64,000 nt of DNA, taken from Halorubrum sp. Atlit-26R. GTDB taxonomy: Archaea > Halobacteriota > Halobacteria > Halobacteriales > Haloferacaceae. The stretch lies in NCBI RefSeq assembly GCF_003666015.1, contig NZ_QPLT01000012.1, positions 50,037 to 114,036 of the forward strand, in the 5' to 3' direction. The notes under the pieces are model-generated. The model searched no databases, had not been told where the DNA came from, and saw only the letters and a list, made by a program, of their open reading frames with translations. Positions 34,506 to 44,547 of the stretch are shown piece by piece. The position numbers and the translations under genes are program-made. Each line of letters begins with the position of its first letter. Within the stretch, counting starts at the first letter, position 1.

Positions 34506-35545
34506 CGCCCCTCGCTCACCCCCCGGCGGCGGACGACGCCGGCGTTGTTCGCGACGTTCTCGACGAGCACCTTGAACGCGTCCGCGGTCTCGCCGTCCTC
34601 CAAAACGACGGGCTCACCGTCGTCGCCGCCGGTGCGAACGTCGGGGTCGAGCGGGATCCCCCCGAGGAACGGCAGGTCGTGGTCCGCGGCGAGCGCCTTC
34701 CCGCCCCCGGAGCCGAATATCTCGTGGAAGCCGCCGCAGTCGGGACAGCGGAACCCGGCCATGTTCTCGGCGATGCCGAGGACGTTCGTGTCGTGTTTGC
34801 CGAACATCCGGAGCCCCTTCACCGCGTCGTCGAGCGCCACCTCCTGCGGCGTCGTGACGATGACGGCGCCCGTCAGCGGGAGCGTCTGGAGGATGGTGAG
34901 TTGGGTGTCGCCGGTTCCCGGCGGGAGGTCCATCACGAGGTAGTCGAGCTCGCCCCACTCCACGTCCTCGACGAGCTGGGTGATGATCTTGTGGACCATC
35001 GGGCCGCGCCAGATGACGGGGTCGTCCTCGCCGGTGAGGAAGTCCATGCTCATCAGTTTCACCCCGAACCGCTCGGGAGGAACGATCGTCTCGCCGTCGG
35101 TCTCGGGCCGCTCCTCGGCCGACACCATCCGCGGCACGTTCGGCCCGTACACGTCGGCGTCGAAGAGGCCGACGCGCGCACCGAGCTGGGAGAGCCCGGC
35201 GGCGACGTTGACGGCCATCGTCGACTTCCCGACGCCGCCCTTGCCGGAGGCGACCGCGATCACGTTCTGGACGCCGGGGAGGACCTGCTCGTCCGCCGAG
35301 AGATCGTCCGGAATCGACGCCGACAGCTCCACGTCGAGGCCGGTGTCCGCGAGCGTCTCGCGCACGTCGTCCGCGATGGCCGACTCGTTCGGCGAGAAAG
35401 GAGCGCCGAGCGCGAGCGACACGCGAACGATTCCGGCGGCCTCGTCGACCTCGACGTCGTTCACTAAGCCGAGCGAGACGATGTCGCCGCCGAGGTCGGG
35501 GTCGCGCACGTCCGCGAGCCGCTCCCGCACGTCCGATTCGTTCAT
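34502..35545 (-). CDS. apbC: Mrp/NBP35 family iron-sulfur carrier ATPase (ApbC)
   Basis: A 347-residue protein. N-terminal MIP18/DUF59 domain (1-80), deviant Walker A GKGGVGKST (about 103-111), DVYGPNVPRM, the Asp-rich DLPPGTGDTQLT switch, and the Cys pair CPDCGG near residue 269 that bridges a [4Fe-4S] cluster between two subunits. It scaffolds and delivers iron-sulfur clusters in the cytosol. Coupled to the acidic small gene downstream. Confidence 0.92.
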   Translation of the reverse strand: MNESDVRERLADVRDPDLGGDIVSLGLVNDVEVDEAAGIVRVSLALGAPFSPNESAIADDVRETLADTGLDVELSASIPDDLSADEQVLPGVQNVIAVASGKGGVGKSTMAVNVAAGLSQLGARVGLFDADVYGPNVPRMVSAEERPETDGETIVPPERFGVKLMSMDFLTGEDDPVIWRGPMVHKIITQLVEDVEWGELDYLVMDLPPGTGDTQLTILQTLPLTGAVIVTTPQEVALDDAVKGLRMFGKHDTNVLGIAENMAGFRCPDCGGFHEIFGSGGGKALAADHDLPFLGGIPLDPDVRTGGDDGEPVVLEDGETADAFKVLVENVANNAGVVRRRGVSEGR

Positions 35546-35632
35546 GTCCGAGGGGAGGGCCGTGGGTCGAATAAGGGTTCTGTACGGGCCCGAACGCGCG
35601 TCGTTACCCCCCGCCAGCTCGGGCTCTCGCGC

Positions 35633-36466
35633 TCAGTCGATCCGGGTCCCGGCGCCCTCCCCGCGCAGGAACGGCGCCAGCCCCTCGGCGCCGAACACGT
35701 ACGCCGGGGCGTCGAGCGCGAGCAGCTCCCGCACCTTCGCGGCCATGCCGCCGGAGACGTCCGTCGCGTCGCTCGCGCCGAGCGCGTCCGCAACCGCCTC
35801 GAACGCGTCGATCTCGGCGATCACGTCGCCGTCGCCGTCGAGGACGCCGGGGACCGTCGAGCAGACGCCGACGCGGCGCGCGCCGAGTCCCGCCGCGAGT
35901 TCGACGACCAGCTCGTCGCCCGAGACGACCGTGACGCCGCTCCCGGCGGTCGCCACGCCGTCGCCGTGGAGCACCGGGACGAACTCCTCCCCGAGCAGCG
36001 TCGCCGTCGACCCGAGCGGGAGGTCGAGCCCGCCGTCCGCCCCCTCCGCCCGCGCCGCGAGCGACAGCGGGTGGACGGGGACCGCGGGCACGCCGCGCTC
36101 GCGGAGCCGCTCTAACACGTGCGCGTTCAGCCGCTTCATCGCGCCGTGGACCGCGGCCACTGCGTTCGCGTCGCGCGTCCCGTCGGTCGTCGAGACCCCG
36201 TGTTCGCTGGCGTGGTGGTGCCCGAAGCTCCCGCCGCCGTGGACGACGACGAGCCGGTCGACGTCGCCCGCCGCGAGCGCCTCGGCGACCGCGTCGCAGG
36301 CGGCGTCGAGCGCGTCGTCGTCGAGCGTCTCGGGGCTGTCCTTCTCGGTGATCAGGCTCCCGCCGAGCTTGAGGACGACGGGGGGTGCGGCGTCGTCAGC
36401 GGCGTCGGCGTCGGGGGCGGCCTCGTCGCCGTCCGTACCGGCGTCCGCCGCGCCGGGGCCCGTCAC
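35633..36466 (-). CDS. ipk: Isopentenyl phosphate kinase
   Basis: A 277-residue amino-acid-kinase-fold enzyme that phosphorylates isopentenyl phosphate to isopentenyl diphosphate in the archaeal modified mevalonate pathway. Lys and Gly-rich VVLKLGGSLITEKD, HGGGSFGHHHASEHG with the catalytic His, and VVSGDELVVELA are present. The start is GTG 36466, overlapping the mvk stop by 4 bp; a 28-residue acidic leader precedes the fold. Confidence 0.9.
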   Translation of the reverse strand: MTGPGAADAGTDGDEAAPDADAADDAAPPVVLKLGGSLITEKDSPETLDDDALDAACDAVAEALAAGDVDRLVVVHGGGSFGHHHASEHGVSTTDGTRDANAVAAVHGAMKRLNAHVLERLRERGVPAVPVHPLSLAARAEGADGGLDLPLGSTATLLGEEFVPVLHGDGVATAGSGVTVVSGDELVVELAAGLGARRVGVCSTVPGVLDGDGDVIAEIDAFEAVADALGASDATDVSGGMAAKVRELLALDAPAYVFGAEGLAPFLRGEGAGTRID

Positions 36467-37479
36467 GGCTCCACCACCCGGACGCCCTCGGTCGCCAGCT
36501 CGGCGCGGAACGCCTCCTCGCAGCCCTGCGTGAACGAGAGGGCCGTCTCCGTCGCGTCGCTCTCGTCGAGGGCGACGATACAGCCGCCGCCGCCCGCGCC
36601 GGTGAGCTTGGCGCCGTGTGCGCCCGCGTCCCGCGCGGCCCAGACCATCGCGTCGAGCGACCGGGCTGAGACCCCCAGCGCCGCGAGCAACCCGTGGTTG
36701 AAGTCCATCAGCTCGCCTAACTCCGCGAGCAGCTCCGGCTCCGGGTCGCTCTCGGGGTCGGCGTCCGCGAGCAGCCCCTCGCCCGTCCGGACGAGGTCGC
36801 CGACGGACTCGACGGTGTCCGCCGCGAACTCGTGTTCCTCGCGCAGCGCGCGGACGCCGGCGACCAATTCGCCGGTGTCGCCCGCGCCGCCGTCGAAGCC
36901 GACGACGAACGGGAGGTTCGGCGCGTCGATCGGCTCGCAGTCGTCGCCCTCGACGCGGACCGCGCCGCCCATCGTCGAGCAGAAGGTGTCGGCGCGGGAG
37001 GCCTGCCCGTCCTGTACTTCGAACTCGGCCCGGTACGCCCGGTCGGCGAGTTCGCGGCGGTCGAGCGGCTCGCCGAGCGCGCGCGTCGCGGCGTCGATGC
37101 CGGCGACGACCACCGCCGCGGACGACCCGAGCCCCGCGCCCAGCGGGATGTCGCTCTCCACGGTGATGTCGAAGCCGGCGTCGGGGGCGTCGGCCGCGTC
37201 CCGCGCCTGCTCGACGGCGGCGTCGACGTACCCCATCGCGGCCTCGACGAGCGGGGTCGGCACGTCGACGTCGGGGCGGTCGCCGGTGCTTCCGGCGTAC
37301 TCCACCGTGAACCCGTCCAGGGAGAGGTCCTCGGCCTCGACGCGAACGTGGTCATCCTCGCGCGGCTCGGCGGTCACCGCCGCGCGTCGCTCGATGGCTG
37401 CGGGCACGGCCGGCTCGCCGTAGACGACGGCGTGTTCGCCGAAGAGGTACACCTTCCCCGGCGCCTCGCAAACGGTCAT
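36463..37479 (-). CDS. mvk: Mevalonate kinase
   Basis: A 338-residue GHMP kinase that makes 5-phosphomevalonate. Motif 1 PGKVYLFGEHAVVYGEPA near the start, motif 2 PLGAGLGSSAAVVVA (about 116-130) and motif 3 KLTGAGGGGCIVAL (about 296-309) are all present. Overlaps ipk, giving an mvk-ipk operon of the archaeal lipid pathway. ATG 37479 gives the standard N-terminus; the open frame beyond it is low complexity. Confidence 0.93.
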   Translation of the reverse strand: MTVCEAPGKVYLFGEHAVVYGEPAVPAAIERRAAVTAEPREDDHVRVEAEDLSLDGFTVEYAGSTGDRPDVDVPTPLVEAAMGYVDAAVEQARDAADAPDAGFDITVESDIPLGAGLGSSAAVVVAGIDAATRALGEPLDRRELADRAYRAEFEVQDGQASRADTFCSTMGGAVRVEGDDCEPIDAPNLPFVVGFDGGAGDTGELVAGVRALREEHEFAADTVESVGDLVRTGEGLLADADPESDPEPELLAELGELMDFNHGLLAALGVSARSLDAMVWAARDAGAHGAKLTGAGGGGCIVALDESDATETALSFTQGCEEAFRAELATEGVRVVEP

Positions 37480-37544
37480 ACGAGTCACCTCTCTCCGCGC
37501 GCTTACAGGCGTTGCGCTTGCCGGGTCCGGACGCGACCCGACGG

Positions 37545-38570
37545 CTACTCGTTCGTCCGGCTCGGCTCGCGGTCGCGTATCGTCTCGCGGCACCGGACCG
37601 CTCGGCGCAGCCCGATCTCCGCCACGTCTCCACCACACTCCGCTGTTCGCCGCAGCCCGCGCGCGGCGCGACGGAGCTCGACCGCGCCCTCGGCCGCGCC
37701 GTCCAGCTGCCGGTCGAGCGCGTCGAGCTCGTCGCGGGTCCGGCGCAGCTCGCCGACCGCGCTCCGAGCGACGTCGGCGCCCTCGTCGCCGAGGGCGACG
37801 CTCACCCCGTCGGAGACGACCTCCCGGACCGCACGGCCGACATCGCGGCACGTCGCCAGTCGCGCGGCCGACGGCGGGCGGTCGAGGGCCGCCGCGGCGT
37901 CCCCGATGTCCGCCGCCGCGTCGCGGAAGCGGCACAGCTCCCGCATCGCAGTCCACGACTCGAACAGCTCCGGGCGGGTCGTGCCGAGCGCGTCGACCTC
38001 GTCCAGGTCCGTCATGCCGCGGGAGACGGACCGGTCGATCATCGAGGCGAGGCGGTCGACCTGCCCGTCGCGCGAGCCGATCGGCGACGCGTCCGGCGGC
38101 GCCGCCAGGGCCTCCACCGCGTCGCGGTGTATCGAGCGCACGGTGAACGCCAGCTGTCGGAGCGACTGGCTCACCGACACCTCCGTCGAGTCCAGCATGA
38201 TCTGGGCCGTCGTTGCGGTCTCCGACTCCGCGGCCACCGACATCCCGACCCGGTTGCGGGCGACCCGCTCGACGACGCGCCGCTGGTCAGGGGTGAGCGG
38301 CTCGTCCCGTTCGAGCGTGACCTCGCGCGCGCCGGCGGCGTAGGCCGCCCACAACGCCCGCTCGATCACCTCCGGGTCGGCCGACTCGATCCGTGCGACC
38401 GGAGGGTCCACGCCGTCGCCGTTCCCGGTCTGGACCGCCAGCACGCCGTCGATGTGGTCGTGGAGCGTCACGGTGTCGCCGGACGAGACGCCCTGCGACT
38501 CCGCCCACTCCTTCGGGAGCGAGACGGTGTACGTTCCGTTGCCGACGGTCTGTACTTTTCGTGACTCCAT
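37545..38570 (-). CDS. AbrB-PhoU fusion phosphate regulator
   Basis: A 341-residue protein with a SpoVT/AbrB DNA-binding domain (residues 1-45, starting MESRKVQTVGNGTYTVSLPKEWAE) followed by two PhoU-like helical repeats. Such proteins are the archaeal form of phosphate signalling regulator. It is the last gene of the pst-phoU operon (phoU stop and this start are one base apart), and could bind DNA near phosphate genes. Confidence 0.88.
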   Translation of the reverse strand: MESRKVQTVGNGTYTVSLPKEWAESQGVSSGDTVTLHDHIDGVLAVQTGNGDGVDPPVARIESADPEVIERALWAAYAAGAREVTLERDEPLTPDQRRVVERVARNRVGMSVAAESETATTAQIMLDSTEVSVSQSLRQLAFTVRSIHRDAVEALAAPPDASPIGSRDGQVDRLASMIDRSVSRGMTDLDEVDALGTTRPELFESWTAMRELCRFRDAAADIGDAAAALDRPPSAARLATCRDVGRAVREVVSDGVSVALGDEGADVARSAVGELRRTRDELDALDRQLDGAAEGAVELRRAARGLRRTAECGGDVAEIGLRRAVRCRETIRDREPSRTNE

Positions 38571-38571
38571 T

Positions 38572-39243
38572 TCAGTAGAGCAGCTCCGGGTCGTTCTCGA
38601 CCATGTAGAGGGTCCGCGCCGCGATGTTCACGGCGTGATCCGCGACCCGTTCGAGGTCTCGGATCGTCAACAGAACCCGCGATACGTCGTCCAACACCCG
38701 CTCGGCCTCCCAACCGTCCCCGTCGCTCCCGGCGATCAGGTCGCGGGTAACGCTCTCGCTCGCCCGCTGACACAGCGCGTCGACCTCGTCGTCGTCGGCC
38801 GCGACCGCCCGGCACGCGGCCGCGTCCTCGGCCTGGTACGCGGCGAGGCTTCGTTCGAGGAGCACGCGCGCCGCCTCGCCGATGTCGGCGAGCCGCACCT
38901 CCGGGGAGAGCGTCCGCGTCGCCGTCCGGAGGTAGTTCGCGAGGTTGACCGCGAGGTCGCCGATCCGTTCGAGGTCCGTGATGATTTTGAACGAGGCGGT
39001 GACGAACCGGAGGTCGCCCGCGACCGGCTGCTGGAGCGCGAACAGGTCCACGCAGCGGTCCTCCAAGCGCAGGTACGTCTCGTTCACCGCGGCGTCGCGG
39101 TCGACGACCGACTGGGCGAGCGACTCGTCGCGGCGCTCGACGGCGTCGAGGCTCCGTTCGACCTGAGCGATCACCCGGTCGCCCATCGCGAGTACGTCGG
39201 ACCGGAGCTCGTCGAGCGAGTCCTGATACTGTTCCCGGGGCAT
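38572..39243 (-). CDS. phoU: Phosphate uptake regulator PhoU
   Basis: A 223-residue protein of two three-helix bundles, each with the E/D-x3-D metal motif (for example DLERIGDLAVNLANYL and DLERVADHAVNIAART). PhoU damps PstB-dependent phosphate uptake and signalling. Lies four bases after pstB. Confidence 0.93.
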   Translation of the reverse strand: MPREQYQDSLDELRSDVLAMGDRVIAQVERSLDAVERRDESLAQSVVDRDAAVNETYLRLEDRCVDLFALQQPVAGDLRFVTASFKIITDLERIGDLAVNLANYLRTATRTLSPEVRLADIGEAARVLLERSLAAYQAEDAAACRAVAADDDEVDALCQRASESVTRDLIAGSDGDGWEAERVLDDVSRVLLTIRDLERVADHAVNIAARTLYMVENDPELLY

Positions 39244-39247
39244 GGGG

Positions 39248-40171
39248 TCACCCGAACTTGCCGGTGATGTAGTCCTCGACGCGCTCGCTGTGGGGGTTTT
39301 CGAACACCTGATCGGTGTCGCCGTACTCGACGAGCTCGCCGCCCGTGAGGAACACCGCCGTCTGGTCCGAGATGCGCGCGGCCTGTTGCATGTTGTGCGT
39401 GACGATAACGACCGTGTACTCCTCGGAGAGGTCGTCGATCAGGTCCTCGATCTTCGCGGTGGCGATGGGGTCGAGCGCGGAGGCCGGCTCGTCCATCAGG
39501 ATGACCTCGGGATCGACGGAGAGGCAGCGCGCGATACAGAGGCGCTGCTGTTGCCCGCCCGAGAGTCCGAGCGCGTTGTCGTCGAGCCGGTCGCTCACCT
39601 CGTCCCACAGCGCCGCGTCGCGGAGGCAGCGCTCGACGAGATCGTCGCGCTCGTCGGCGTCGCTCCGGTTCAGTAGTCGGGCGAGGAGCCCGGTGTCGAG
39701 GTCGCCGTGCTTCTTCGGGCCGTAGGCGATGTTCTCGCGGATCGTCTTCGGGAACGGGTTCGGCGACTGGAACACCATCCCGACCCGCTTCCGGAGCTCC
39801 ACGAGGTTGACGCCGTCCTGGTAGATCTCTCGGCCGTCGAGCTTCACCGAGCCGTCGATCCGGGCGGAGCTGACCCGGTCGTTCATCCGGTTGAGACACC
39901 GGAGGTACGTCGACTTCCCGCAGCCGGAGGGGCCGATGAGCGCGGTGACGCTCTCCTCGGGGATCTCCATCGAGACGCCCTTCAGGGCGTGGTCGTCGCC
40001 GTAGTGGACGTCGAGGTCCTCGACGGCCATCTTCGCCTCGCCCCGGAACTCGTAGTCCGTCCACTCGTCGCGGGTCTGCTCGACGGTCTCGCCCGTCGTC
40101 GTGGTCGGTGAGGGATCGGCGTCTGTCTGTGCGGTCTGCGTCTGTGGGGTAGTGGTGGTGTTCTCGCTCAT
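39248..40171 (-). CDS. pstB: Phosphate ABC transporter ATP-binding protein
   Basis: A 307-residue ATPase of the high-affinity phosphate importer. Walker [10 protein letters not shown] (about 83-91), signature LSGGQQQRL, Walker [14 protein letters not shown] and switch His THNM. A 45-residue low-complexity Thr/Gln-rich N-terminus precedes the domain. Start ATG 40171, five bases before the pstA stop. Confidence 0.95.
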   Translation of the reverse strand: MSENTTTTPQTQTAQTDADPSPTTTTGETVEQTRDEWTDYEFRGEAKMAVEDLDVHYGDDHALKGVSMEIPEESVTALIGPSGCGKSTYLRCLNRMNDRVSSARIDGSVKLDGREIYQDGVNLVELRKRVGMVFQSPNPFPKTIRENIAYGPKKHGDLDTGLLARLLNRSDADERDDLVERCLRDAALWDEVSDRLDDNALGLSGGQQQRLCIARCLSVDPEVILMDEPASALDPIATAKIEDLIDDLSEEYTVVIVTHNMQQAARISDQTAVFLTGGELVEYGDTDQVFENPHSERVEDYITGKFG

Positions 40172-40176
40172 CGGAT

Positions 40177-41805
40177 TCAGGTGTGCTTGAGCCGCCGCCG
40201 GAAGTAGTAGCGCGTCGCGATGCCGATCGCGTAGAAGGAGAGGACGACGACGAGCAGCACGAGCGCCGTCGCCCAGCGGAACTCGTCCGCGTTGCCGACG
40301 TTGCTGCTCGCGCCGACGCCGGCCGTGATCAGCGCGTACAGCTGGTACGGGAGCGCCGAGGTGGCCTGGAGGAGCTCCGGGTTCGCGACGAACGGCGGCG
40401 CCGACGTGAACTGAAAACCGCCGATGACGTCGGCCGTCTGGGAGCCCGGGACGAACGTCCCGCCGGCCATCGTCAGCAGGATCGGCGCCGTCTCGCCGGC
40501 GATCCGACCGACGCCGAGGATGACGCCGGTGACGACGCCCGGCAGCGCCGCCGGGAGGACGACGCTCCGGATCGTCTGCCACTTCGAGACGCCGAGGGCG
40601 GCGCTCGCGTCGCGGTACTCGTCGGGAACGGAGAGCATCGCCTCGCGGGACGTGATCACCACGAGCGGCAGCAGCATGAAGCCGAGCGTGATCATTCCGG
40701 AGAGCAGCGACTTCCCGTTGCCGAACCGCGGGATGAGGAAGGCGAACCCGAACAGCCCGAACACGATGCTCGGGGTGCTCCACAGCCCGTTCGTCGCGAC
40801 CTCGACGACCTGCGTGAACCGCCCGCGGTCGGCGTACTCGGTGAGGAACAGCGCCGCGCCGACGCCCAGCGGGACCGCCAGCACGACCGCGCCGACGACG
40901 AGCCAAACCGTGCCGACGATCGCCGGCAGCACGCCTTGGAAGTCGTTGAACAGGGCGACGCCGTTCATGAGGAACGGAACCGAGACCGGGAGCGCGACCG
41001 ACACGCCGAAGACCGACGTCGTCGGTCCGGTCCCGAATCCGAACTCGGTGCCGTTCAGCAGGCCGGGGATCCCCTGAACGACCACGAAGGCGACGAGGAT
41101 GAACAGGAAGGCGACGATGGAGAGCGCGTTCACGTAGACGAGCACGTACGCGCCCATGTGTCGCCCGCGGGCACCGAAGCCGCCGTACGCCTTCGCCGAG
41201 GCCCAGCCGCCGTACAGCGCGCTGAACAGCGTCGAAACGGGGATGAGGAACTCCGCGGTGACCGCGGCCTGCTGGGCCCAGCCGAGCTCCCACACCCACG
41301 TCGGGCCGATGACGCCGGTGAGGAAGACGAGCCCCGTCACCCCGAGGAGGGCGCCGAGCGGGACGGTCGATCCGAGGTCCTCGCGCGGGAGGACGCTGGC
41401 CGCGAACGCGACGGCGCCGGTAGCGACCCCGGCGACGGCGCCGACTCCCACGCCGAGGCCGAGCGTCTGGCTCGCGACGCTGCCCCCGATCAGGACCCAC
41501 GGGACGGCGGCGCCGAAGCCAGCGATGAGCCCGGCGCTCGGGTCCGGATTCGTCTCGACGTAGCCGAACCGCGACCCGACGCCGAAGGCGATCACCGCGA
41601 CGCCGAGCGCGGTCAGGAGGCCGCCGAGCAGCGTCACGGTCGGGACGCCGAACAGCGAGCCGGTGAGGCTGACGCGCTCGAACAGCGCAGCGACGGCGAG
41701 CGCGAACAGGACCGCCGAGAGGCCGACGGCGACGCCCGCGACGGCGTCCGTCTCCGTGGTCTCCGATTCGACCAGCCGCGTGTCGGTCCGGCCCGCTCCC
41801 GCCAT
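40177..41805 (-). CDS. pstA: Phosphate ABC transporter permease PstA (extended)
   Basis: A 542-residue permease; bacterial PstA is about 290. The conserved permease part is at the C-terminus (about 270-542) and contains the EAA-type loop [28 protein letters not shown]. The first 250 residues hold about six extra hydrophobic helices that act as an additional membrane domain. Stop and start overlap pstC by one base. Confidence 0.92.
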   Translation of the reverse strand: MAGAGRTDTRLVESETTETDAVAGVAVGLSAVLFALAVAALFERVSLTGSLFGVPTVTLLGGLLTALGVAVIAFGVGSRFGYVETNPDPSAGLIAGFGAAVPWVLIGGSVASQTLGLGVGVGAVAGVATGAVAFAASVLPREDLGSTVPLGALLGVTGLVFLTGVIGPTWVWELGWAQQAAVTAEFLIPVSTLFSALYGGWASAKAYGGFGARGRHMGAYVLVYVNALSIVAFLFILVAFVVVQGIPGLLNGTEFGFGTGPTTSVFGVSVALPVSVPFLMNGVALFNDFQGVLPAIVGTVWLVVGAVVLAVPLGVGAALFLTEYADRGRFTQVVEVATNGLWSTPSIVFGLFGFAFLIPRFGNGKSLLSGMITLGFMLLPLVVITSREAMLSVPDEYRDASAALGVSKWQTIRSVVLPAALPGVVTGVILGVGRIAGETAPILLTMAGGTFVPGSQTADVIGGFQFTSAPPFVANPELLQATSALPYQLYALITAGVGASSNVGNADEFRWATALVLLVVVLSFYAIGIATRYYFRRRLKHT

Positions 41806-42938
41806 CAGATCTCACCCCCGAGCCGCTCGTGCATCCGCCATTCGATGTACTGCGCGCCGATCGAGATGACGAGGACGGTGACGAACAGGATCACGCCCGC
41901 GACGAACAGGGCGTCCATCTGGAGCCCGTCCGCCTCGCCGTAGTTCCGCGCGATGATCGACGTCAGCGTCTCCTGTCCGTAGAAGACGTTGACGAGCGGC
42001 TCCGTCAGCCGCGGCACGCCGCGGAGCATCACCGTGGCGGCCATCGTCTCGCCGATGGCGCGACCGACGCCGAGCAGAACCGCCGCGGAGACGCCGGAGA
42101 ACGCGGCCGGCAGCGTGATCGAGGTCATCGTCTGCCAGTCCGTCGTCCCCATCGCCAACGAGCCGCTCTTCATCGACTCCGGGACGCTGCTCAGGGCGTC
42201 TTCGGCCACGGAGACGACGGTCGGGAGCGCCATCAGCCCGACGACGATGCCGACGAACAGGTACGACCCCTGCCCGGTCGTCTGGAACTGGTCGGAGGCC
42301 CACGGGCCGAGCACGGTGAACCCGATGAACCCGTAGACGATCGAGGGGATCCCGGCGAGGATCTCGACGCCGGGTTTGACGACCTCGCGGACGGTCGCGG
42401 GGGCGATCTCCGAGAGGAAGAGCGCCGCGGAGACGCCGAGCGGCGCGGCGACGGCCGACGCGATGAGCGTGACCATCACCGTCCCGTGGATCATCGGCAC
42501 CATCGAGTACCGGATCGGCGGCGAGACGGCGTCCCACTCAGGCTGGATGAACATCCGGATCCCAGGGACCGTGATCCCGAACACCGTCGCGCTCTCGTAC
42601 CGGATCACCGGGATCGACTCCCGGAAGATGAACACGACGATCAGCCCGAGGATGAGGATCGTCGACACCGTCATCATCAGCGCGATGACGTACGCCGTCT
42701 CCTCCTGATAGCGGACCCAGCCGACCGCCGAGGACCCGAGGAAGGCGGCGAAGGGGACGATAGTCCAGTCCGAGACGGCGAGGAACCCGACGAGCGCGCC
42801 GAAAAGCGACAGCGCCATCACCGCGATGATCGCCAGCGCGGCCGGCTCGGTCTCGTCGACGAACCGCCTGGTCCGCCGGACCTGCTCGCCGACCGCGTTC
42901 CGGATCCGTCCGCTCCGGGAGTCTGTTACCTGTGCCAT
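41805..42938 (-). CDS. pstC: Phosphate ABC transporter permease PstC
   Basis: A 377-residue permease with about eight membrane helices; the EAA loop [28 protein letters not shown] is at 275-303. An N-terminal part with three added helices makes it longer than bacterial PstC. Encoded 159 bp after pstS. Confidence 0.93.
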   Translation of the reverse strand: MAQVTDSRSGRIRNAVGEQVRRTRRFVDETEPAALAIIAVMALSLFGALVGFLAVSDWTIVPFAAFLGSSAVGWVRYQEETAYVIALMMTVSTILILGLIVVFIFRESIPVIRYESATVFGITVPGIRMFIQPEWDAVSPPIRYSMVPMIHGTVMVTLIASAVAAPLGVSAALFLSEIAPATVREVVKPGVEILAGIPSIVYGFIGFTVLGPWASDQFQTTGQGSYLFVGIVVGLMALPTVVSVAEDALSSVPESMKSGSLAMGTTDWQTMTSITLPAAFSGVSAAVLLGVGRAIGETMAATVMLRGVPRLTEPLVNVFYGQETLTSIIARNYGEADGLQMDALFVAGVILFVTVLVISIGAQYIEWRMHERLGGEI

Positions 42939-43097
42939 GGATTTGGTATGAGTGGCATTTGTGTTCCGTGTGTCGTAGAAACGCTCTCTCCTCGAAACCG
43001 GGTTCCGAACGCCTTAGCGGCGCAGACGTCGGAGGGAAAGCGACCCCCGGCGCGACGGTTCCGTCGCGGCGTGTAACGGGGACCGATCCGGTTCGGA

Positions 43098-44339
43098 CTA
43101 CGGCGCCAGCAGGTCCTCGGTGGCGACCGACGACACCTGCTCTTTCATCGATTCGAGGTCGCTCGTCGGCAGCGGAATGTAGTTGTTCCCCTCGACGAAG
43201 ACGCTCTGACCGAACTCGTTGAGGAACATGTTGACGAACGCCGCCTCGCGCCGGTCGTAGCCGCCGCCGTCGGGATTGTTCTCCTCGATGAGGGTGTACA
43301 TGTGGAGGTCGCGGTTGAGCGGGTACTCGCTGTCGAAGATCGTGTTCTCCGCGTCGCGGCTGGTCTCGTACAGCGTCCCGTCGAAGTCGATGGAGATCGG
43401 AGTGACCGTCTCGCTGGTGAACGCGAGCGCCATGTACGCGATCGAGCCTTCGTTCTGGGAGACGGCCTGCGCGACCTGCTGGTTCTGCCCGAAGCGGGTG
43501 TCGACGCCGGGCATCGCGGCGTCGGCGCCGCCGAGCATGTTCAGGCGGAACGAGGTGTCGGTGCCGGACCCTTCGGCGCGACCGATGGCGTAGATCTCCT
43601 GGTCGTAGTCGATGCCGTCGATCTGGTTCCAGTTGGTGATCTCGTCCTGGTAGATCCCGCGGACGTCCTCGCCCGTCAGCTGGCTGACGCCGGCGTCCGC
43701 GACGTCGGAGCTGACGACGACCGGCTGTCCGTCGCGGCCGACGACGTTGTCGACGACCCTGTTCTGGGCCTCCTCCTCGCTCCAGCCGAGCTCGGCGGTG
43801 ATCGGGCCGGAGGAGTTCCCGATGTCGACGAGCCCCTCGGTGACGGCCTCGCAGCCGGTCCCCGAGTGGCTCAGGCCGACCGTCGTCGGGAACGGCGGCG
43901 AGGAGCGCTGGTCGGTCGGCTCGAAGCCGAACTTCGAGGCGAAGTAGTCGGCGATGAGCATGTCGCCCGCGCCGTCGTCGGCGAGCTGATCCCAGCCGGG
44001 GACGGAGGTCTTGTCGTTCGCGCCCCAGTACTCGCCGTCGCTCGGCGGCGCGTTGGAGTTCCAGTACGAGCTCCCCGTGTTCGAGATGGGGTACACCGTC
44101 GAGGAGCCCTCGGCGTTGAGCAGCGCCGTGCTCTGCCCGCCGTCGCCACCGTCACCGCCGGATCCGCCGGATCCGCCGTCGCCGCCGTCGCCACCGTCGC
44201 CGCCGGATCCGCTGTCGCCGCCGTCGCCGCCGTCGCTGCTTCCGCTACAGCCCGCCAACCCGGCGGTTCCGAGCGCTCCGGACGTGATGAGAACTTTCCG
44301 CCGCGACACGCCGCCGTCGACCCAGTTCCGGTCTGACAT
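43098..44339 (-). CDS. pstS: Phosphate-binding lipoprotein PstS
   Basis: A 413-residue periplasmic-type binding protein. It starts with a twin-Arg signal (RRKVLITSGALGTAGLAGC) ending in a lipobox, so it is Tat-exported and lipid-anchored. A 40-residue Gly/Asp/Ser linker follows, then the phosphate-binding fold (AEGSSTVYPIS, GSGTDTSF, NEGSIAYMAL). First gene of pstSCAB-phoU. Confidence 0.93.
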   Translation of the reverse strand: MSDRNWVDGGVSRRKVLITSGALGTAGLAGCSGSSDGGDGGDSGSGGDGGDGGDGGSGGSGGDGGDGGQSTALLNAEGSSTVYPISNTGSSYWNSNAPPSDGEYWGANDKTSVPGWDQLADDGAGDMLIADYFASKFGFEPTDQRSSPPFPTTVGLSHSGTGCEAVTEGLVDIGNSSGPITAELGWSEEEAQNRVVDNVVGRDGQPVVVSSDVADAGVSQLTGEDVRGIYQDEITNWNQIDGIDYDQEIYAIGRAEGSGTDTSFRLNMLGGADAAMPGVDTRFGQNQQVAQAVSQNEGSIAYMALAFTSETVTPISIDFDGTLYETSRDAENTIFDSEYPLNRDLHMYTLIEENNPDGGGYDRREAAFVNMFLNEFGQSVFVEGNNYIPLPTSDLESMKEQVSSVATEDLLAP

Positions 44340-44342
44340 CGA

Positions 44343-44396
44343 ATAGAGACACAGCGTGGTCTATTAAACTGGTTTATATTTCTGATATGTCTCTAT
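44343..44396. promoter_or_regulatory. Promoter of pst operon with flanking 9-bp inverted repeat
   Basis: ATAGAGACA (44343-44351) and TGTCTCTAT (44388-44396) are a perfect inverted repeat 36 bp apart, enclosing the minus-strand TATA-like AGTTTAATAG (44361-44370), centred 27 nt before pstS. A second small inverted repeat TATCTC/GAGATA lies at 44429-44447. This arrangement suggests an operator for a phosphate-responsive regulator. Confidence 0.6.
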
Positions 44397-44547
44397 CCGT
44401 GGCCGGCGATAGCGGTCAGTAGTTCCCGTATCTCTAATAGCGAGATAAATAGAATACATAGCACAGTATAGCACTTTAATGGCCTCTATCGCAGAAAAAA
44501 GCGGTCTGACCGAAGGTATAACACCGCGGCGTCGAATACGACTGGAC

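Noticed and set aside
40172..41815. Long minus-strand frame continuous with pstB through pstA
   Set aside because: It is an Arg/Ala-rich shadow of pstA in another frame; pstB has its own ATG at 40171.
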